Assembly: GCF_030813695.1 (NCBI RefSeq) | Contig: NZ_JAUSVA010000002.1 | Span: 1,798,001 to 1,862,000 of the forward strand | Direction of reading: 5' to 3' | DNA: 64,000 nucleotides | Origin: Kitasatospora herbaricolor | Lineage (GTDB): Bacteria; Actinomycetota; Actinomycetes; Streptomycetales; Streptomycetaceae | Part shown: one piece after another, positions 8,132-16,330 of the stretch | Layout of the letters: every line of letters begins with the position of its first letter | Numbering within the stretch: position 1 is the first letter of the stretch | Position numbers and translations under genes: made by a program | Notes under the pieces: generated by a model | What the model was told of the DNA's origin: nothing | Databases searched by the model: none | What the model saw: only the letters and a program-made list of their open reading frames with translations

Positions 8132-9142
8132 GTGAACCCGGAGACCGATCCACCCTTCCGGCGCATCGCCGCCGAACTCCGCCGACGCATCACCGAGGGC
8201 GAACTCGCCCCGGGTGAGCGGGTGCCGTCGACCCGCCGGATCGCCGAGGAGTGGGGAGTGGCCCTGGCCACCGCCACCAAGGTGCTGACCACGCTCAGCC
8301 TGGAGGGGCTGGTGGAGTCCCGCCCCAGGGTCGGCACCGTGGTCGCTCCGGGCGCCGGCGCCCCGGCCCCGGCCCCCGACCGGGGCCGACCCCGGAGCCG
8401 GGGCTCGAACCCGGCCCCGGCCGCCCGCGCGGAGCAGGACGGCCCGGAGGGCGACCAGGACCTCACCCGGGCCCGGATCGTCCGGGCCGCCATCGAGATC
8501 GCCGACGCCGAGGGGCTCGCCGCGCTGTCGATGCGCGGGGTCGCGGCCCGGCTGGGCGTGGCCGCGATGTCCCCCTACCGGTACGTCGGCAGCAAGGAGG
8601 AACTCCTGCTGCTGATGGCCGACGCCGCCTTCGGGGAGGCCGCGTACCCCGCCGTCCCGCCGGAGGGATGGCGCGCGCAGCTGGAACTGAGCGCGCGGAC
8701 GCTGTGGTCGCTGTTCCGCCGGCACCCCTGGCTGGCCCAGCTCGGATCGCTCACCCGCCCGATGCTGCTGCCCGACCTGATGGTCCACGCGGAGTGGGTG
8801 CTCAGGGCCCTGGACGGCCGCGGCCTCGACGCCAGGACCATGCTCGACGTGCACGTGCTGCTCTACGGCTATGTCGAGGGCATCGCGGCCAACCTGGAGC
8901 GCGAGGCCCAGGCCGAGGCCGCCACCGGCCTCTCCGAGGACGAGTGGATGGACCGGCAGGCGCCCGCCTTCCGAGCCATCACCGCCTCCCCTCGGTACCC
9001 GGTGTTCAGCAGGCTGGTCCGGTCCGTCGAGGGCGGCTACGACCTGGACCTCGACACGCTCTTCGAGTTCGGCCTCCGCTCGCTGCTCGACGGCCTCACC
9101 GGCCTGGTCGAGGGCCGGACGGGGCCCCCGGCCGCACGGTGA
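8132..9142 (+). CDS. GntR-TetR fusion transcriptional regulator
   Basis: A 336-residue protein with two DNA-binding heads. Residues ~8-75 are a GntR winged helix (FRRIAAELRRRITEGEL, 'LAPGERVPSTRRIAEEWGV', wing 'RPRVGTVVAP'). An Ala/Pro/Gly linker (~76-108) leads to a TetR HTH at ~112-160 (TRARIVRAAIEIADAEGLAA, 'LSMRGVAARLGVAAMSPYRYV') and an all-helical ligand/dimer domain of the TetR C-terminal class to the end. Such fusions are known in actinobacteria. GTG 8132 has GGGAG 9 nt upstream. It is divergent from the FAD monooxygenase, and the intergenic region carries two different operator-like motif classes, one fitting each head. Likely a repressor of the monooxygenase and of itself. Confidence 0.9.
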   Translation: MNPETDPPFRRIAAELRRRITEGELAPGERVPSTRRIAEEWGVALATATKVLTTLSLEGLVESRPRVGTVVAPGAGAPAPAPDRGRPRSRGSNPAPAARAEQDGPEGDQDLTRARIVRAAIEIADAEGLAALSMRGVAARLGVAAMSPYRYVGSKEELLLLMADAAFGEAAYPAVPPEGWRAQLELSARTLWSLFRRHPWLAQLGSLTRPMLLPDLMVHAEWVLRALDGRGLDARTMLDVHVLLYGYVEGIAANLEREAQAEAATGLSEDEWMDRQAPAFRAITASPRYPVFSRLVRSVEGGYDLDLDTLFEFGLRSLLDGLTGLVEGRTGPPAAR

Positions 9143-9203
9143 CCGGGGCCACGCCGTCACCCGGGCGGTCGCGGGGCCCCGAGGCCGTGCGGGTGCGGCG
9201 GGG

Positions 9204-10259
9204 TCAGACCCCGACGGCCTCGCCCATCTCCTCCTCGGCCACCGCCGGCGACGGCACCCGGTCGGTCGCGTCGGCCGCCCGGCCGCGCCGCTCGTACCAC
9301 CCGGCCGCGGCCAGCAGCGCGAGGCCGGCCAGCAGCCAGAGCGCCAGCGCCGCCAGCCGGCCGCCGAGGCCGGCGCCGCCGCCGAAGTAGAGCACGTCGC
9401 GGGCACCCTCCAGGAACCCCGCGCCGTTCCAGAAGGAGTGCAGGGCGCCGAAGAAACCGTTCTGCAGCTCGGGCCGGTAGATGCCGCCCGAGGTGGTGAA
9501 GTTGAGCATCACGAACAGCACCATCAGCGCCAGCGTGGTCCACCGCTTCAGGAAGGTGTGCAGGCCCGTGCCGATCGCGACGATGCCCGCCGAGTAGAGC
9601 CAGCCCATCGCCCAGACCGCCGCGAGGTCGTGGTCGACGACGTGGAACACCGGCCCGGCGGTGACGATCCCGATCACGCCGACCACCAGCGAGGTCACCA
9701 GGCCGACCAGCGCCCGCACCCGCATGCCGAGCCCCGCCCCGGCCGCCCCGATCACCGCGACGCTCCCGTACGAGCCGATGCTCAGCGCCACCAGCAGGAA
9801 GAACAGGCCCTGGCCGGTCGGGTCGCCCTCCGCGGTGGGGGCGATGTCGGTCACCGTCAGCGGGACGCCCTGCTGGGTGGCGACCGCCCGGAAGACCGCC
9901 TCGGCCGCCATGGCGGAGGTGTCGGAACCGGCCTTGGCGACGATCAGCTCCGGGCTCCTCGGGTCCGGGACGAACGCGCCGGTCAGCTCGCGGTCGCGCA
10001 GCTGCCGCTCGGCGTCGTCCCGTGTGGCCAGGGTGCGTACGTCGAGTGCGGGGCCGGCCTTGGCCTGGACGGCTCCGGCCAGTCCGCCGGCCTGCGGGGT
10101 GGTGCCGACGACCGCGACCGCGAGGCGGTGCGGCACGGGCTGGTGGAAGGCGCCCTGGTAGGCGAGAGCCATGCCCAGGCACATCAGCAGCGGGGTGAGC
10201 AGGTGGACGGCGAGGTGCTTGAGCGAGGGCCCCAGTGCGGGGGCCGGGATTGCGGCCAT
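9204..10259 (-). CDS. Multi-pass membrane protein, ABC-2/YhgE-like permease fold
   Basis: A 351-residue membrane protein. One N-terminal TM (about residues 15-32) is followed by a ~120-residue extracytoplasmic domain, then five or six TMs toward the C-terminus. This topology is that of YhgE/Pip and ABC-2-type permease proteins (DUF3533-like). No ATPase lies beside it. The start at 10259 is preferred over ATG 10295 because GGAGGAG lies 10 nt upstream; the longer form would add 12 unrelated residues. Substrate unknown; the equivalent permeases export lipids, peptides or antibiotics. Confidence 0.75.
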   Translation of the reverse strand: MAAIPAPALGPSLKHLAVHLLTPLLMCLGMALAYQGAFHQPVPHRLAVAVVGTTPQAGGLAGAVQAKAGPALDVRTLATRDDAERQLRDRELTGAFVPDPRSPELIVAKAGSDTSAMAAEAVFRAVATQQGVPLTVTDIAPTAEGDPTGQGLFFLLVALSIGSYGSVAVIGAAGAGLGMRVRALVGLVTSLVVGVIGIVTAGPVFHVVDHDLAAVWAMGWLYSAGIVAIGTGLHTFLKRWTTLALMVLFVMLNFTTSGGIYRPELQNGFFGALHSFWNGAGFLEGARDVLYFGGGAGLGGRLAALALWLLAGLALLAAAGWYERRGRAADATDRVPSPAVAEEEMGEAVGV

Positions 10260-10283
10260 GGGCGGGACGCTCCTCCATTCAGG

Positions 10284-10322
10284 TGGTAAATGCAACTATC
10301 AGCCAAGGTTGGTAAATGCAAC
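10284..10322. promoter_or_regulatory. Direct repeat TGGTAAATGCAAC upstream of the permease-like gene
   Basis: The 13-mer TGGTAAATGCAAC is exact at 10284-10296 and 10310-10322, a 26-bp step. It lies in the 78-bp gap between the two membrane-protein genes, 25 bp from the downstream start. The region is AT-rich for this genome and is a likely regulator-binding promoter. Confidence 0.5.
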
Positions 10323-10337
10323 CTTTGCAGATGCAGT

Positions 10338-10922
10338 CTACAACCGTTCGGCGCCCGGGCCGTCGGCGGGCCGCTCCGGCGCCCAGCCTTCCGGAGGCAC
10401 CAGCCGGCCCTGCCGGACCGTGAACCCGGCCTCCACCAGGTACGGCCGCGCCTGCTCCATCAGTGACAGCACCCGCAACGAGGTCCGCGCGCAGAGGAAC
10501 GCCATCGGCAGTTCGACCAGCCCCGCCATCAGCAGGGCGACCGGCAGCTCCCCGGGGGGTGCCAGCATCACGTCGAACCAGGCGTCGACCACCAGCAACG
10601 CTGCCGCCACCGCGTTCACGGCCGCGCTCTTCACCGACAGCCGGAGGATCCGCACCGCCGCCGCGGCGAACACGATCACCAGCAGTGCGTCGAAACCGCC
10701 CCAGGCGACGTTCCAGCGCTCCGCCTGCTCCCGGGCCGGCAGGGTCAGGAACAGCCAGGTCGTCCACGGCACCAGGACGGCCGCCGCGGCCAGGAAGAAC
10801 AGTGCCAGCCGCGGCGTGACCACCCGGTCCGCGCTGCTCCCCGGCGTGTCCAGCAGAGCCGGCGGGCGGAGGAAGCCCGGCAACCGCTGCTCCCAGGTCG
10901 CCCTCGCCCGCCGCTCGTCCAT
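10338..10922 (-). CDS. Four-TM membrane protein of unknown function
   Basis: A 194-residue protein with four hydrophobic segments (about residues 40-60, 72-92, 98-118, 128-148) between a basic N-terminal arm and a soluble C-terminal tail. The pairing of TMs and the 'VDAWFDVMLAPPGEL' loop resemble small uncharacterised actinobacterial membrane proteins; I recognise no family. GGAGGAG precedes the ATG. It lies on the same strand as and upstream of the YhgE-like gene, with a 78-bp gap that probably holds a separate promoter. No function is proposed. Confidence 0.75.
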   Translation of the reverse strand: MDERRARATWEQRLPGFLRPPALLDTPGSSADRVVTPRLALFFLAAAAVLVPWTTWLFLTLPAREQAERWNVAWGGFDALLVIVFAAAAVRILRLSVKSAAVNAVAAALLVVDAWFDVMLAPPGELPVALLMAGLVELPMAFLCARTSLRVLSLMEQARPYLVEAGFTVRQGRLVPPEGWAPERPADGPGAERL

Positions 10923-10987
10923 CCGCCCGCTCCTCCGACACCGCCGTACCCGCTTCCGGCCGGTCAGTCTCGCACCGGCCGGCCGCC

Positions 10988-11030
10988 CCGGCGGATCCGG
11001 CCGGCGATCGGACCGGCGGATCCGGCCGGC
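10988..11030. repeat. 18-bp direct repeat beyond the GH13 stop
   Basis: CCGGCGGATCCGGCCGGC is exact at 10988-11005 and 11013-11030, a 25-bp step. It abuts the GH13 stop codon at 11031. Each copy contains self-complementary stretches, so transcript hairpins, possibly a terminator, can form. Confidence 0.7.
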
Positions 11031-12620
11031 TCAGCCGAGTTCGAAGATCCCGTACGAGAACCCGTCCGCCCGCAGGGTGCCCGCGCCGAGACCGACACCC
11101 CTGGCCTCCAGTACCCGGGCTCCCGCCGGGGCCGCGAGCGGGAGCGGCAGCTCCACCGGCTCCCGGCCGGGGTTGACGGCGACCAGGTAGCGGCCGCCGC
11201 GCAGGTGGACCAGCGGATAGCCGTCGTGCAGCACCTCGACCGTGCCGTGGGCGCCGAGGGCGGGGTGGGCGCGCCGCAGCGCGATCAGACGCCGGACCAG
11301 CTGGAGCAGGGAGTCCGGGTCGGCCCGCTGGGTGGCCACGTCGGGGCGGTCCGGGTCGGGGTCGAGCGGGAGGTAGAACCGGTCGGCGGGGGCGCTGGAG
11401 AAACCCGCCCCCGGGCCGGGCTCCCACTGCATCGGGGTGCGCGAGCCGGCCCGGTTGTAGCGGGGGCCGAGCACGCTGCCCTCGGTGTCGGGCAGTCCGG
11501 GCAGGTAGCGCATGCCGATCTCGTCGCCGTAGTACACGGCGGGCACGGTCGGCCAGGTGAGCTGGAAGGCGAACGCGGCGGCGAGTTGCTCCCGGGTCCG
11601 CGGCCCGGTGCACAGCCGCGAGAAGTCGTGGTTGGCGGTGGGCAGCACCATGTGCCCCGAGCCCTCGGTCAGGGCGGCGGCGGCCCGCCAGGCGTCGACG
11701 AAGTACCGCGGCGAGCCCTGGCCGGCCGCGTCGAAGTAGCACGGGCCCTGCTGCCATTGCTCGTGCACCGTGCCGGCGTTGTTGTTCCACAGCGAGCGCA
11801 GCGGCAGGCCGTCGTCGGGGCCGCCGAACTGCAGGAAGAAGTCGGCGTGGAACCCGGCCGCCACGGCCGCGGCCGGGTCGCCCCATTCGGCGAGCAGCGC
11901 GGCCTGCGGGTGGTCGCGGTCCAGCTGGTCCCGCAGCTCGGTCCAGAGCTTCGCGGTCTCGGTCCTGCCGGGGTCGTCCTTGACCAGGGAGGAGGCCATG
12001 TCGACGCGGAACCCGGCGATGCCGAGCCGCAGCCAGTGGTCCATGATCTCGCGCAGCGCCGCCCGGTTGGCGCGCGGGCCCTCGGCGTCCACGCTCTGGC
12101 GCCACGGCTCGGCGGCGTCCGTGCGGGCGTAGCCGAAGTTGAGCGCGGGCTGGCAGTCGAAGAAGTTCGGCAGGTACCAGCCGGCCCGGCCGCCGGGCGA
12201 GCGGACGAAGCCCTCGGCGGGCCGGTCGGACCAGATGTAGCGGTGGTCCGCCGCGTCGTCGGCGGAGGCCAGGAACCACGGGTGCCGGTCGGAGGTGTGC
12301 CCGGCCACCAGGTCGAGCAGGACCCTGATACCCCGGGCGCGGGCCGCGTCCACCAGGGCCACCAGATCGTCGGTGCCGCCGTAACGCGGCGCCGTGCTCA
12401 GGTAGTCGGAGACGTCGTAGCCCGCGTCGCGGAACGGGGAGGCGAAGCACGGGTTGAGCCAGAGCGCGTCGATGCCGAGCCAGGCGAGGTGGTCCAGGCG
12501 GTCGGTGATGCCGGCGAAGTCGCCGATGCCGTCGCCGTCGGAGTCGGCGTAGGTCTGCGGATAGATCTGGTAGAGGACGGCGTCGGTCAGCCAGGCGGGG
12601 CCGGGGCGGGTCGAGGTCAC
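11031..12620 (-). CDS. GH13 alpha-glucosidase / alpha-amylase family enzyme
   Basis: A 529-residue cytoplasmic glycoside hydrolase of family 13; no signal peptide is seen. The N-terminal 'AVLYQIYPQTYADSDGDGIGD' is typical of oligo-1,6-glucosidase / alpha-glucosidase types. The conserved regions are 'VLLDLVAGHTS' (region I), nucleophile D207 in 'GFRVDMASS', acid/base E245 in 'LLAEWGDP', and region IV 'TANHDFSR' with the transition-state Asp. A C-terminal beta domain ends at 'GIFELG'. It probably hydrolyses short alpha-glucans or isomaltose-like sugars. GTG 12620 has AGGAGG 9 nt upstream. Whether it cotranscribes with the upstream carotenoid-oxygenase gene is doubtful, because a hairpin lies between them. 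Confidence 0.92.
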   Translation of the reverse strand: MTSTRPGPAWLTDAVLYQIYPQTYADSDGDGIGDFAGITDRLDHLAWLGIDALWLNPCFASPFRDAGYDVSDYLSTAPRYGGTDDLVALVDAARARGIRVLLDLVAGHTSDRHPWFLASADDAADHRYIWSDRPAEGFVRSPGGRAGWYLPNFFDCQPALNFGYARTDAAEPWRQSVDAEGPRANRAALREIMDHWLRLGIAGFRVDMASSLVKDDPGRTETAKLWTELRDQLDRDHPQAALLAEWGDPAAAVAAGFHADFFLQFGGPDDGLPLRSLWNNNAGTVHEQWQQGPCYFDAAGQGSPRYFVDAWRAAAALTEGSGHMVLPTANHDFSRLCTGPRTREQLAAAFAFQLTWPTVPAVYYGDEIGMRYLPGLPDTEGSVLGPRYNRAGSRTPMQWEPGPGAGFSSAPADRFYLPLDPDPDRPDVATQRADPDSLLQLVRRLIALRRAHPALGAHGTVEVLHDGYPLVHLRGGRYLVAVNPGREPVELPLPLAAPAGARVLEARGVGLGAGTLRADGFSYGIFELG

Positions 12621-12721
12621 GGGGATGGGTCCTCCTGCCGGGTCCGGGGGTGGTGCCGGACTACGGATTCTCGTCCATCGCGGGCCGGTACGACAGCGCG
12701 GCCCGGCCGGCCGCCGGGGGG

Positions 12722-12756
12722 CGTCCCGGGGGCGGGCGGTGCCGCGCCCCGGGACG
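12722..12756 (-). terminator. Hairpin downstream of the carotenoid oxygenase
   Basis: CGTCCCGGGG at 12722-12731 pairs with CCCCGGGACG at 12747-12756, with more G/C pairing inside the loop. It lies just past the carotenoid-oxygenase stop at 12762 and before the GH13 start. Confidence 0.6.
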
Positions 12757-12761
12757 GCGGG

Positions 12762-14123
12762 TCAGCCCCGGCCGCCGTCCAGGTCGCCGTCGGGGATCCA
12801 GGAACCGTGGATGCCGGCGGTCACCCGGCGGGGCAGGTGGACGGTGGCGACCCGGTCGAGCCCGCCTGCGTCCAGGACCAGCAGCTGGGAGGCGTCCTGC
12901 TTGAGGTCGGAGACGACGGTCAGGAGGTAGCCGTCGTCCTCGTTGGTGGCCCCGGCCGCGGGGACGAACACCGCCTCGCTGGGCAGCCGCGCGTCACCGA
13001 CCCGGTGGACACGGCGGGCGCCGGTGACGCGGTCGTACTTGACCACGCCGTAACCGCCGTAGCCCTCCTGGTCGGGGAAGGACACCGCGTACTGGTAGCG
13101 GTGCTCGGCGCCCAGGTAGTCCTCGTTGAGGGTCGGGAACTCCACCGCGAGATCGTCGATGATCTGCTCGTCGACCGTGCCGGCCGCCAGGTCGACGACC
13201 CAGCGGCGGGTGTGGGAACGGGTGTTGGGCTCGGTCCCCCGGCCGGGCGCGCCGACCCACCAGTTCCAGGACAGCTCGAACCCCTCGCGGTCCACGGTCG
13301 GGCCCTCCAGCACGATGCGGCCCCGGCTGTCCTCGTAGGCGTTGGCGGCGTGCAGCATGTTGCCCGGCTCGACGGAGAACCAGCGGATCCGTCCGGCGCC
13401 GTCGGCCCCGCGGGGCATCACACCGATGCGCGAGGGCTGCCGGTCGCTCCAGCCGTAGGGGATGCCGGAGTGCTCGGCCGGGTCGAAGGTGACGCTGCCC
13501 TCGACGAACACCACATGGCGGCGGGTGACCGCGAAGTCGTGCTTGAGCGAGGCGGTCGCGCCGGGGACCTCGGCGCTGTGCACGATCTCGCCCTTGGCGT
13601 CGGCGACGTAGTACGTCAGGTACGGCGGGAACGGCGAGGACCCGAAGAAGTGGAGTTCCCCCGACACCGGGTCGACCTTGGGGTGCGCGGTCATCGCGCC
13701 GCGCAGCTTGCCGCCGAAGTCGTGGGCGCCGACGGTCTCCAGGTCCGGGGTCAGCTCGAAGGGCACGTTGGCCTCGCACAGGGCGAGCAGCCGGCCGGCG
13801 TGCTCGATGACGTGGGTGCCTGCGGTGCTGGCGGTGAGGTCCGGTCCGTGCTCGGTCAGGTAGGGGGCGCCGTCGAGGGCCGGGGTGTGCACCCACCGGT
13901 TGCGGTACCACTCGGCGCGGCCCTCGCGCAGCCGGATGCCGTGGACCATGCCGCTGCCCTTGAACCAGTGGCTGGGGGTGACACCGGGCTTGGGGTTGTG
14001 GCTGTTGCGGATCAGCCGGCCGGTCAGCTCCGGGGGCAGGGTGCCCTCGACGGTGAGCCCGGTGGCGGTGATCTCGTCGGCGACGGGGGTGTAGTGGCCG
14101 GTCAGGTACGGCTTGCTGGTCAT
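12762..14123 (-). CDS. Carotenoid cleavage oxygenase (RPE65/CCD family)
   Basis: A 453-residue non-haem iron oxygenase. The four iron-ligand histidines of the seven-blade propeller are present: H147 (GAMTAHPKVD), H195 (SLKHDFAVT), H258 (NMLHAANAY) and H439 (GIHGSWIPD). The family 'FGSSPFPPYLTYYVAD' segment follows the first. It should cleave a C=C bond of a carotenoid, apocarotenoid or lignin-derived stilbene; the substrate cannot be read off. No carotenoid biosynthesis genes are in the window. It is last in a minus-strand group MFS - SRPBCC - oxygenase. Its 129-bp upstream spacer contains a 9-bp tandem repeat. Confidence 0.92.
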   Translation of the reverse strand: MTSKPYLTGHYTPVADEITATGLTVEGTLPPELTGRLIRNSHNPKPGVTPSHWFKGSGMVHGIRLREGRAEWYRNRWVHTPALDGAPYLTEHGPDLTASTAGTHVIEHAGRLLALCEANVPFELTPDLETVGAHDFGGKLRGAMTAHPKVDPVSGELHFFGSSPFPPYLTYYVADAKGEIVHSAEVPGATASLKHDFAVTRRHVVFVEGSVTFDPAEHSGIPYGWSDRQPSRIGVMPRGADGAGRIRWFSVEPGNMLHAANAYEDSRGRIVLEGPTVDREGFELSWNWWVGAPGRGTEPNTRSHTRRWVVDLAAGTVDEQIIDDLAVEFPTLNEDYLGAEHRYQYAVSFPDQEGYGGYGVVKYDRVTGARRVHRVGDARLPSEAVFVPAAGATNEDDGYLLTVVSDLKQDASQLLVLDAGGLDRVATVHLPRRVTAGIHGSWIPDGDLDGGRG

Positions 14124-14143
14124 GGTCGGGGTCCTCGGGTCTC

Positions 14144-14179
14144 GTGGGTCGTGTGGGTCGTGTGGGTCGTGTGGGTCGT
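14144..14179. repeat. Four tandem copies of GTGGGTCGT
   Basis: The 9-bp unit is exact four times (14144, 14153, 14162, 14171). Degenerate GGTCGTG-rich sequence continues to about 14222. It fills the spacer between the SRPBCC stop and the carotenoid-oxygenase start, so it is transcribed into that gene's leader. Confidence 0.85.
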
Positions 14180-14252
14180 GGTCGGTCGTGGTCGAGGTTC
14201 GTGTCGGTCGTGGTCGGTCGTGCTCATCGGTGACCTGCGGCGGGCTCTGCCC

Positions 14253-14693
14253 TCAACCCGTCTGCTCGGCACGGGCCTTGAGGCTGTCGAGCCAGCTCTC
14301 CAGGGAGGCCCGCAGGGCCGTGGCGAGTTCGTCGGGGGCGGCGTCCACGGGCCGGCCGCTCCAGGACTCCTCGGTGTGGACGACGACCTGGTCGCCGCTC
14401 CGCTCGAAGGTCCAGCTGTGGATGCCGACGATGCCCTCGACGGTCCCGCCCCAGACGATCCGCTGTCCGGGGACGAGTTCGCGGACGGTGGAGGTGATGC
14501 TCAGCCCGTGGGTCCGCCAGGTGAAGCTGCTGCCGACCGCCACCGGGGCGCCGAGCGTGGCCTGGTCGATGCCGACGTTCCAGACCGGCCAGTTGTCGAT
14601 GTCGGTGTGCAGCGACCAGACGGTGGCGAGCGGGGCGTCGATCGCCCGCGTCAGGCGGACGACGACGGGGGCGGTGGTGTCGATGGTGTGCAT
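14253..14693 (-). CDS. SRPBCC (START/Bet v1-like) protein
   Basis: A 146-residue helix-grip protein of the SRPBCC superfamily (polyketide cyclase / AHSA1-like / CoxG-like). Diagnostic pieces are the opening strand 'VVRLTRAIDAPLATVWSLHTDIDNWPVWN', given here as two motifs (IDAPLATVW and DNWPVWN), central 'GSSFTWRTHG', and C-terminal helix 'ELATALRASLESWLDSLK'. These proteins bind hydrophobic ligands, and some catalyse cyclisation or dehydration. Its place between an exporter and a carotenoid oxygenase suggests handling of a hydrophobic substrate or product, which is inference. Confidence 0.85.
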   Translation of the reverse strand: MHTIDTTAPVVVRLTRAIDAPLATVWSLHTDIDNWPVWNVGIDQATLGAPVAVGSSFTWRTHGLSITSTVRELVPGQRIVWGGTVEGIVGIHSWTFERSGDQVVVHTEESWSGRPVDAAPDELATALRASLESWLDSLKARAEQTG

Positions 14694-14740
14694 GGGGTGT
14701 CCTTGTCGGTGCTGGCGATGAGCGGATCGGCGATGGTCAG

Positions 14741-14773
14741 GGGGCCGGGGCCCACCCGCGGTGGCCCGGCCCC
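14741..14773 (-). terminator. Hairpin between MFS and SRPBCC genes
   Basis: Positions 14741-14756 pair with 14760-14773 around a 3-nt loop, with a 2-nt bulge. It lies 11 bp beyond the MFS stop and 48 bp before the SRPBCC start, so it may attenuate transcription into the downstream genes. Confidence 0.5.
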
Positions 14774-14783
14774 GGGGTGTGGA

Positions 14784-16307
14784 TCAGGTGGTGGGCAGGT
14801 GGTCGGGCGACCGGCCCGGCCGGGGCGTCGGCGTCGGCGTCGGCCCGGTGGCCGTCCCGGGGCGGGCGGGGCCGTCCCCGGCCGTCCGGGGGGTGCGGCG
14901 GGCGAGCGGCACGGCGAGGAGTGCGGTGGCGGCCAGGACAGCGGCCGAGACCGTGAAGGCGGCGCGGTAGCCGGCGGTGAGCGCCTCCAGGCGGGGCTCC
15001 CGGGTGGCCGCGTGCGCGGTGACCGAGCCGGCCAGGGTGGCCAGGGCGGCCAGGCCGATCGCCCCGCCGACCTGGCGGGTGGTGTTCACCAGTCCGCCGG
15101 CCAGGCCCGCGTCCTGCGGCCGGACGCCTTCCACCGCGAGCGCGGTGAGCAGGACGAAGGCGGTGCTGAGACCGAGGCCGATCAGGATGCTCGGGCCGAG
15201 GACGTCGGCCCGGTAGCTCCCGTCGGCGCCGATCCGGGACAGCCACAGCATCCCGGCTGCCTCGGTGAGCAGCGCCGCCGTCAGGGTGGTGGCGGCGCCG
15301 ATCCGCCGGGCGATCCGGGGCGCCACCGCGGCACCGAGCATGTTGGCCGCGGCGAGCGGGAGTTGCCCGGCTCCGGTGGCCAAGGGGCTGGATCCGAGCA
15401 CCTGTTGCTGGTAGAGCGGCAGGAAGAAGAACAGCGCGATCCAGACGGACCCCAGCAGCGCCATCAGCAGGTTGCCCGCCGCGACCCGGCCGGTGGCGAA
15501 CAGCCGGGGCGGCAGCAGCGCGTCCGGCCGGCGGAGTTCGACCACGGTGAAGGCCGCGAGCAGTGCGGCGGCGCCGAGCAGGGCGCCGAGCACCCGGGCG
15601 TCCGTCCAGCCGGCGGAGCGGGCGGTGGTCAGCCCCCAGACCAGGCAGGTCAGGGCGAGGGTGACGGCGGCGGTGCCGGGCAGGTCGAAGCGCCCGGCGG
15701 CCCTTGGGCCGGGCGCCCCCGGCACGAGGAGCGCCACGGCGGCCAGGACCAGGGCCGCCCCGAGGGCCACGGCGTGGAAGATCCACGGCCAGCCCCAGGC
15801 CTGGGTGAGCACGCCGCCCAGCAGGACGCCGGCCGCCCCGCCCGCGCCGGAGACCGCGCCCCACACCCCCAGGGCCCGGCCCCGCCCCGGACCGGACGGG
15901 AACAGCTCCATCGCCAGGGCGAGCGCGGCGGGGGCGACGGCGGCGGCGCCGAGGCCCTGAACGGCGCGGGCGGCGATCAGCACACCCGAGGAGGTGGCGA
16001 GGCCGGCCGCCGCCGAGGCCGCCGCGAACAGCGCGAGGCCCGCGATCAGCACCCGGCGGCGCCCGAGCAGGTCGGCCGTCCGCCCGCCGGCCAGCAGCAG
16101 CGCCCCGAACGCCAGCCCGTAGGCGTTGACGACCCAGGTGGTGCCGCCGTCCGACAGGCCCACCCCGGCCCGGATCTGCGGCAGCGCCACGTTCACGATC
16201 GAGGTGGCGAGCATGACGGTGAACTGGGCCGCCGCGAGAGCCGCGAGCGCGGCCCCCGGCCGGGGCGCGGGGGCCGCCCGGTCCGCCTGGATGCGTAGGA
16301 GGTTCAT
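14784..16307 (-). CDS. MFS drug exporter, DHA2 (EmrB/QacA) type
   Basis: A 507-residue transporter with 14 predicted TMs. Motifs: 'TSIVNVALPQIRA' (motif D1), 'GGRTADLLGRRRV' (motif A, GxxxDxxGRRR) and 'WGAVSGAGGAAGVLLGG' (motif C, typical of H+-driven exporters). It ends in a 40-residue Pro/Thr/Arg tail. ATG 16307 was chosen because the sequence upstream in frame is not TM-like; GAGG lies 9 nt upstream. It begins the group MFS - SRPBCC - carotenoid oxygenase. The promoter region carries three CTGTCC(A/G) heptamers at exactly 10-bp spacing. Confidence 0.9.
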   Translation of the reverse strand: MNLLRIQADRAAPAPRPGAALAALAAAQFTVMLATSIVNVALPQIRAGVGLSDGGTTWVVNAYGLAFGALLLAGGRTADLLGRRRVLIAGLALFAAASAAAGLATSSGVLIAARAVQGLGAAAVAPAALALAMELFPSGPGRGRALGVWGAVSGAGGAAGVLLGGVLTQAWGWPWIFHAVALGAALVLAAVALLVPGAPGPRAAGRFDLPGTAAVTLALTCLVWGLTTARSAGWTDARVLGALLGAAALLAAFTVVELRRPDALLPPRLFATGRVAAGNLLMALLGSVWIALFFFLPLYQQQVLGSSPLATGAGQLPLAAANMLGAAVAPRIARRIGAATTLTAALLTEAAGMLWLSRIGADGSYRADVLGPSILIGLGLSTAFVLLTALAVEGVRPQDAGLAGGLVNTTRQVGGAIGLAALATLAGSVTAHAATREPRLEALTAGYRAAFTVSAAVLAATALLAVPLARRTPRTAGDGPARPGTATGPTPTPTPRPGRSPDHLPTT

Positions 16308-16330
16308 GGCGGAGAGCCTCGCGCCGGACG

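Noticed and set aside
6818..9142. Antibiotic resistance island around the FAD monooxygenase
   Set aside because: No mobile elements or compositional shift was seen; such monooxygenase/regulator pairs are common chromosomal genes in actinomycetes.
11205..16298. A 1697-codon open frame on the plus strand antisense to the GH13, carotenoid oxygenase, SRPBCC and MFS genes
   Set aside because: Composition is Gly/Arg/Gln/Asp-rich low complexity without domains, as expected from the antisense frame of high-GC genes; four well-supported genes lie opposite.
12762..16307. Terpenoid or carotenoid biosynthetic gene cluster
   Set aside because: No phytoene synthase, desaturase, cyclase or prenyltransferase is present; only a cleavage oxygenase, an exporter and a ligand-binding protein.
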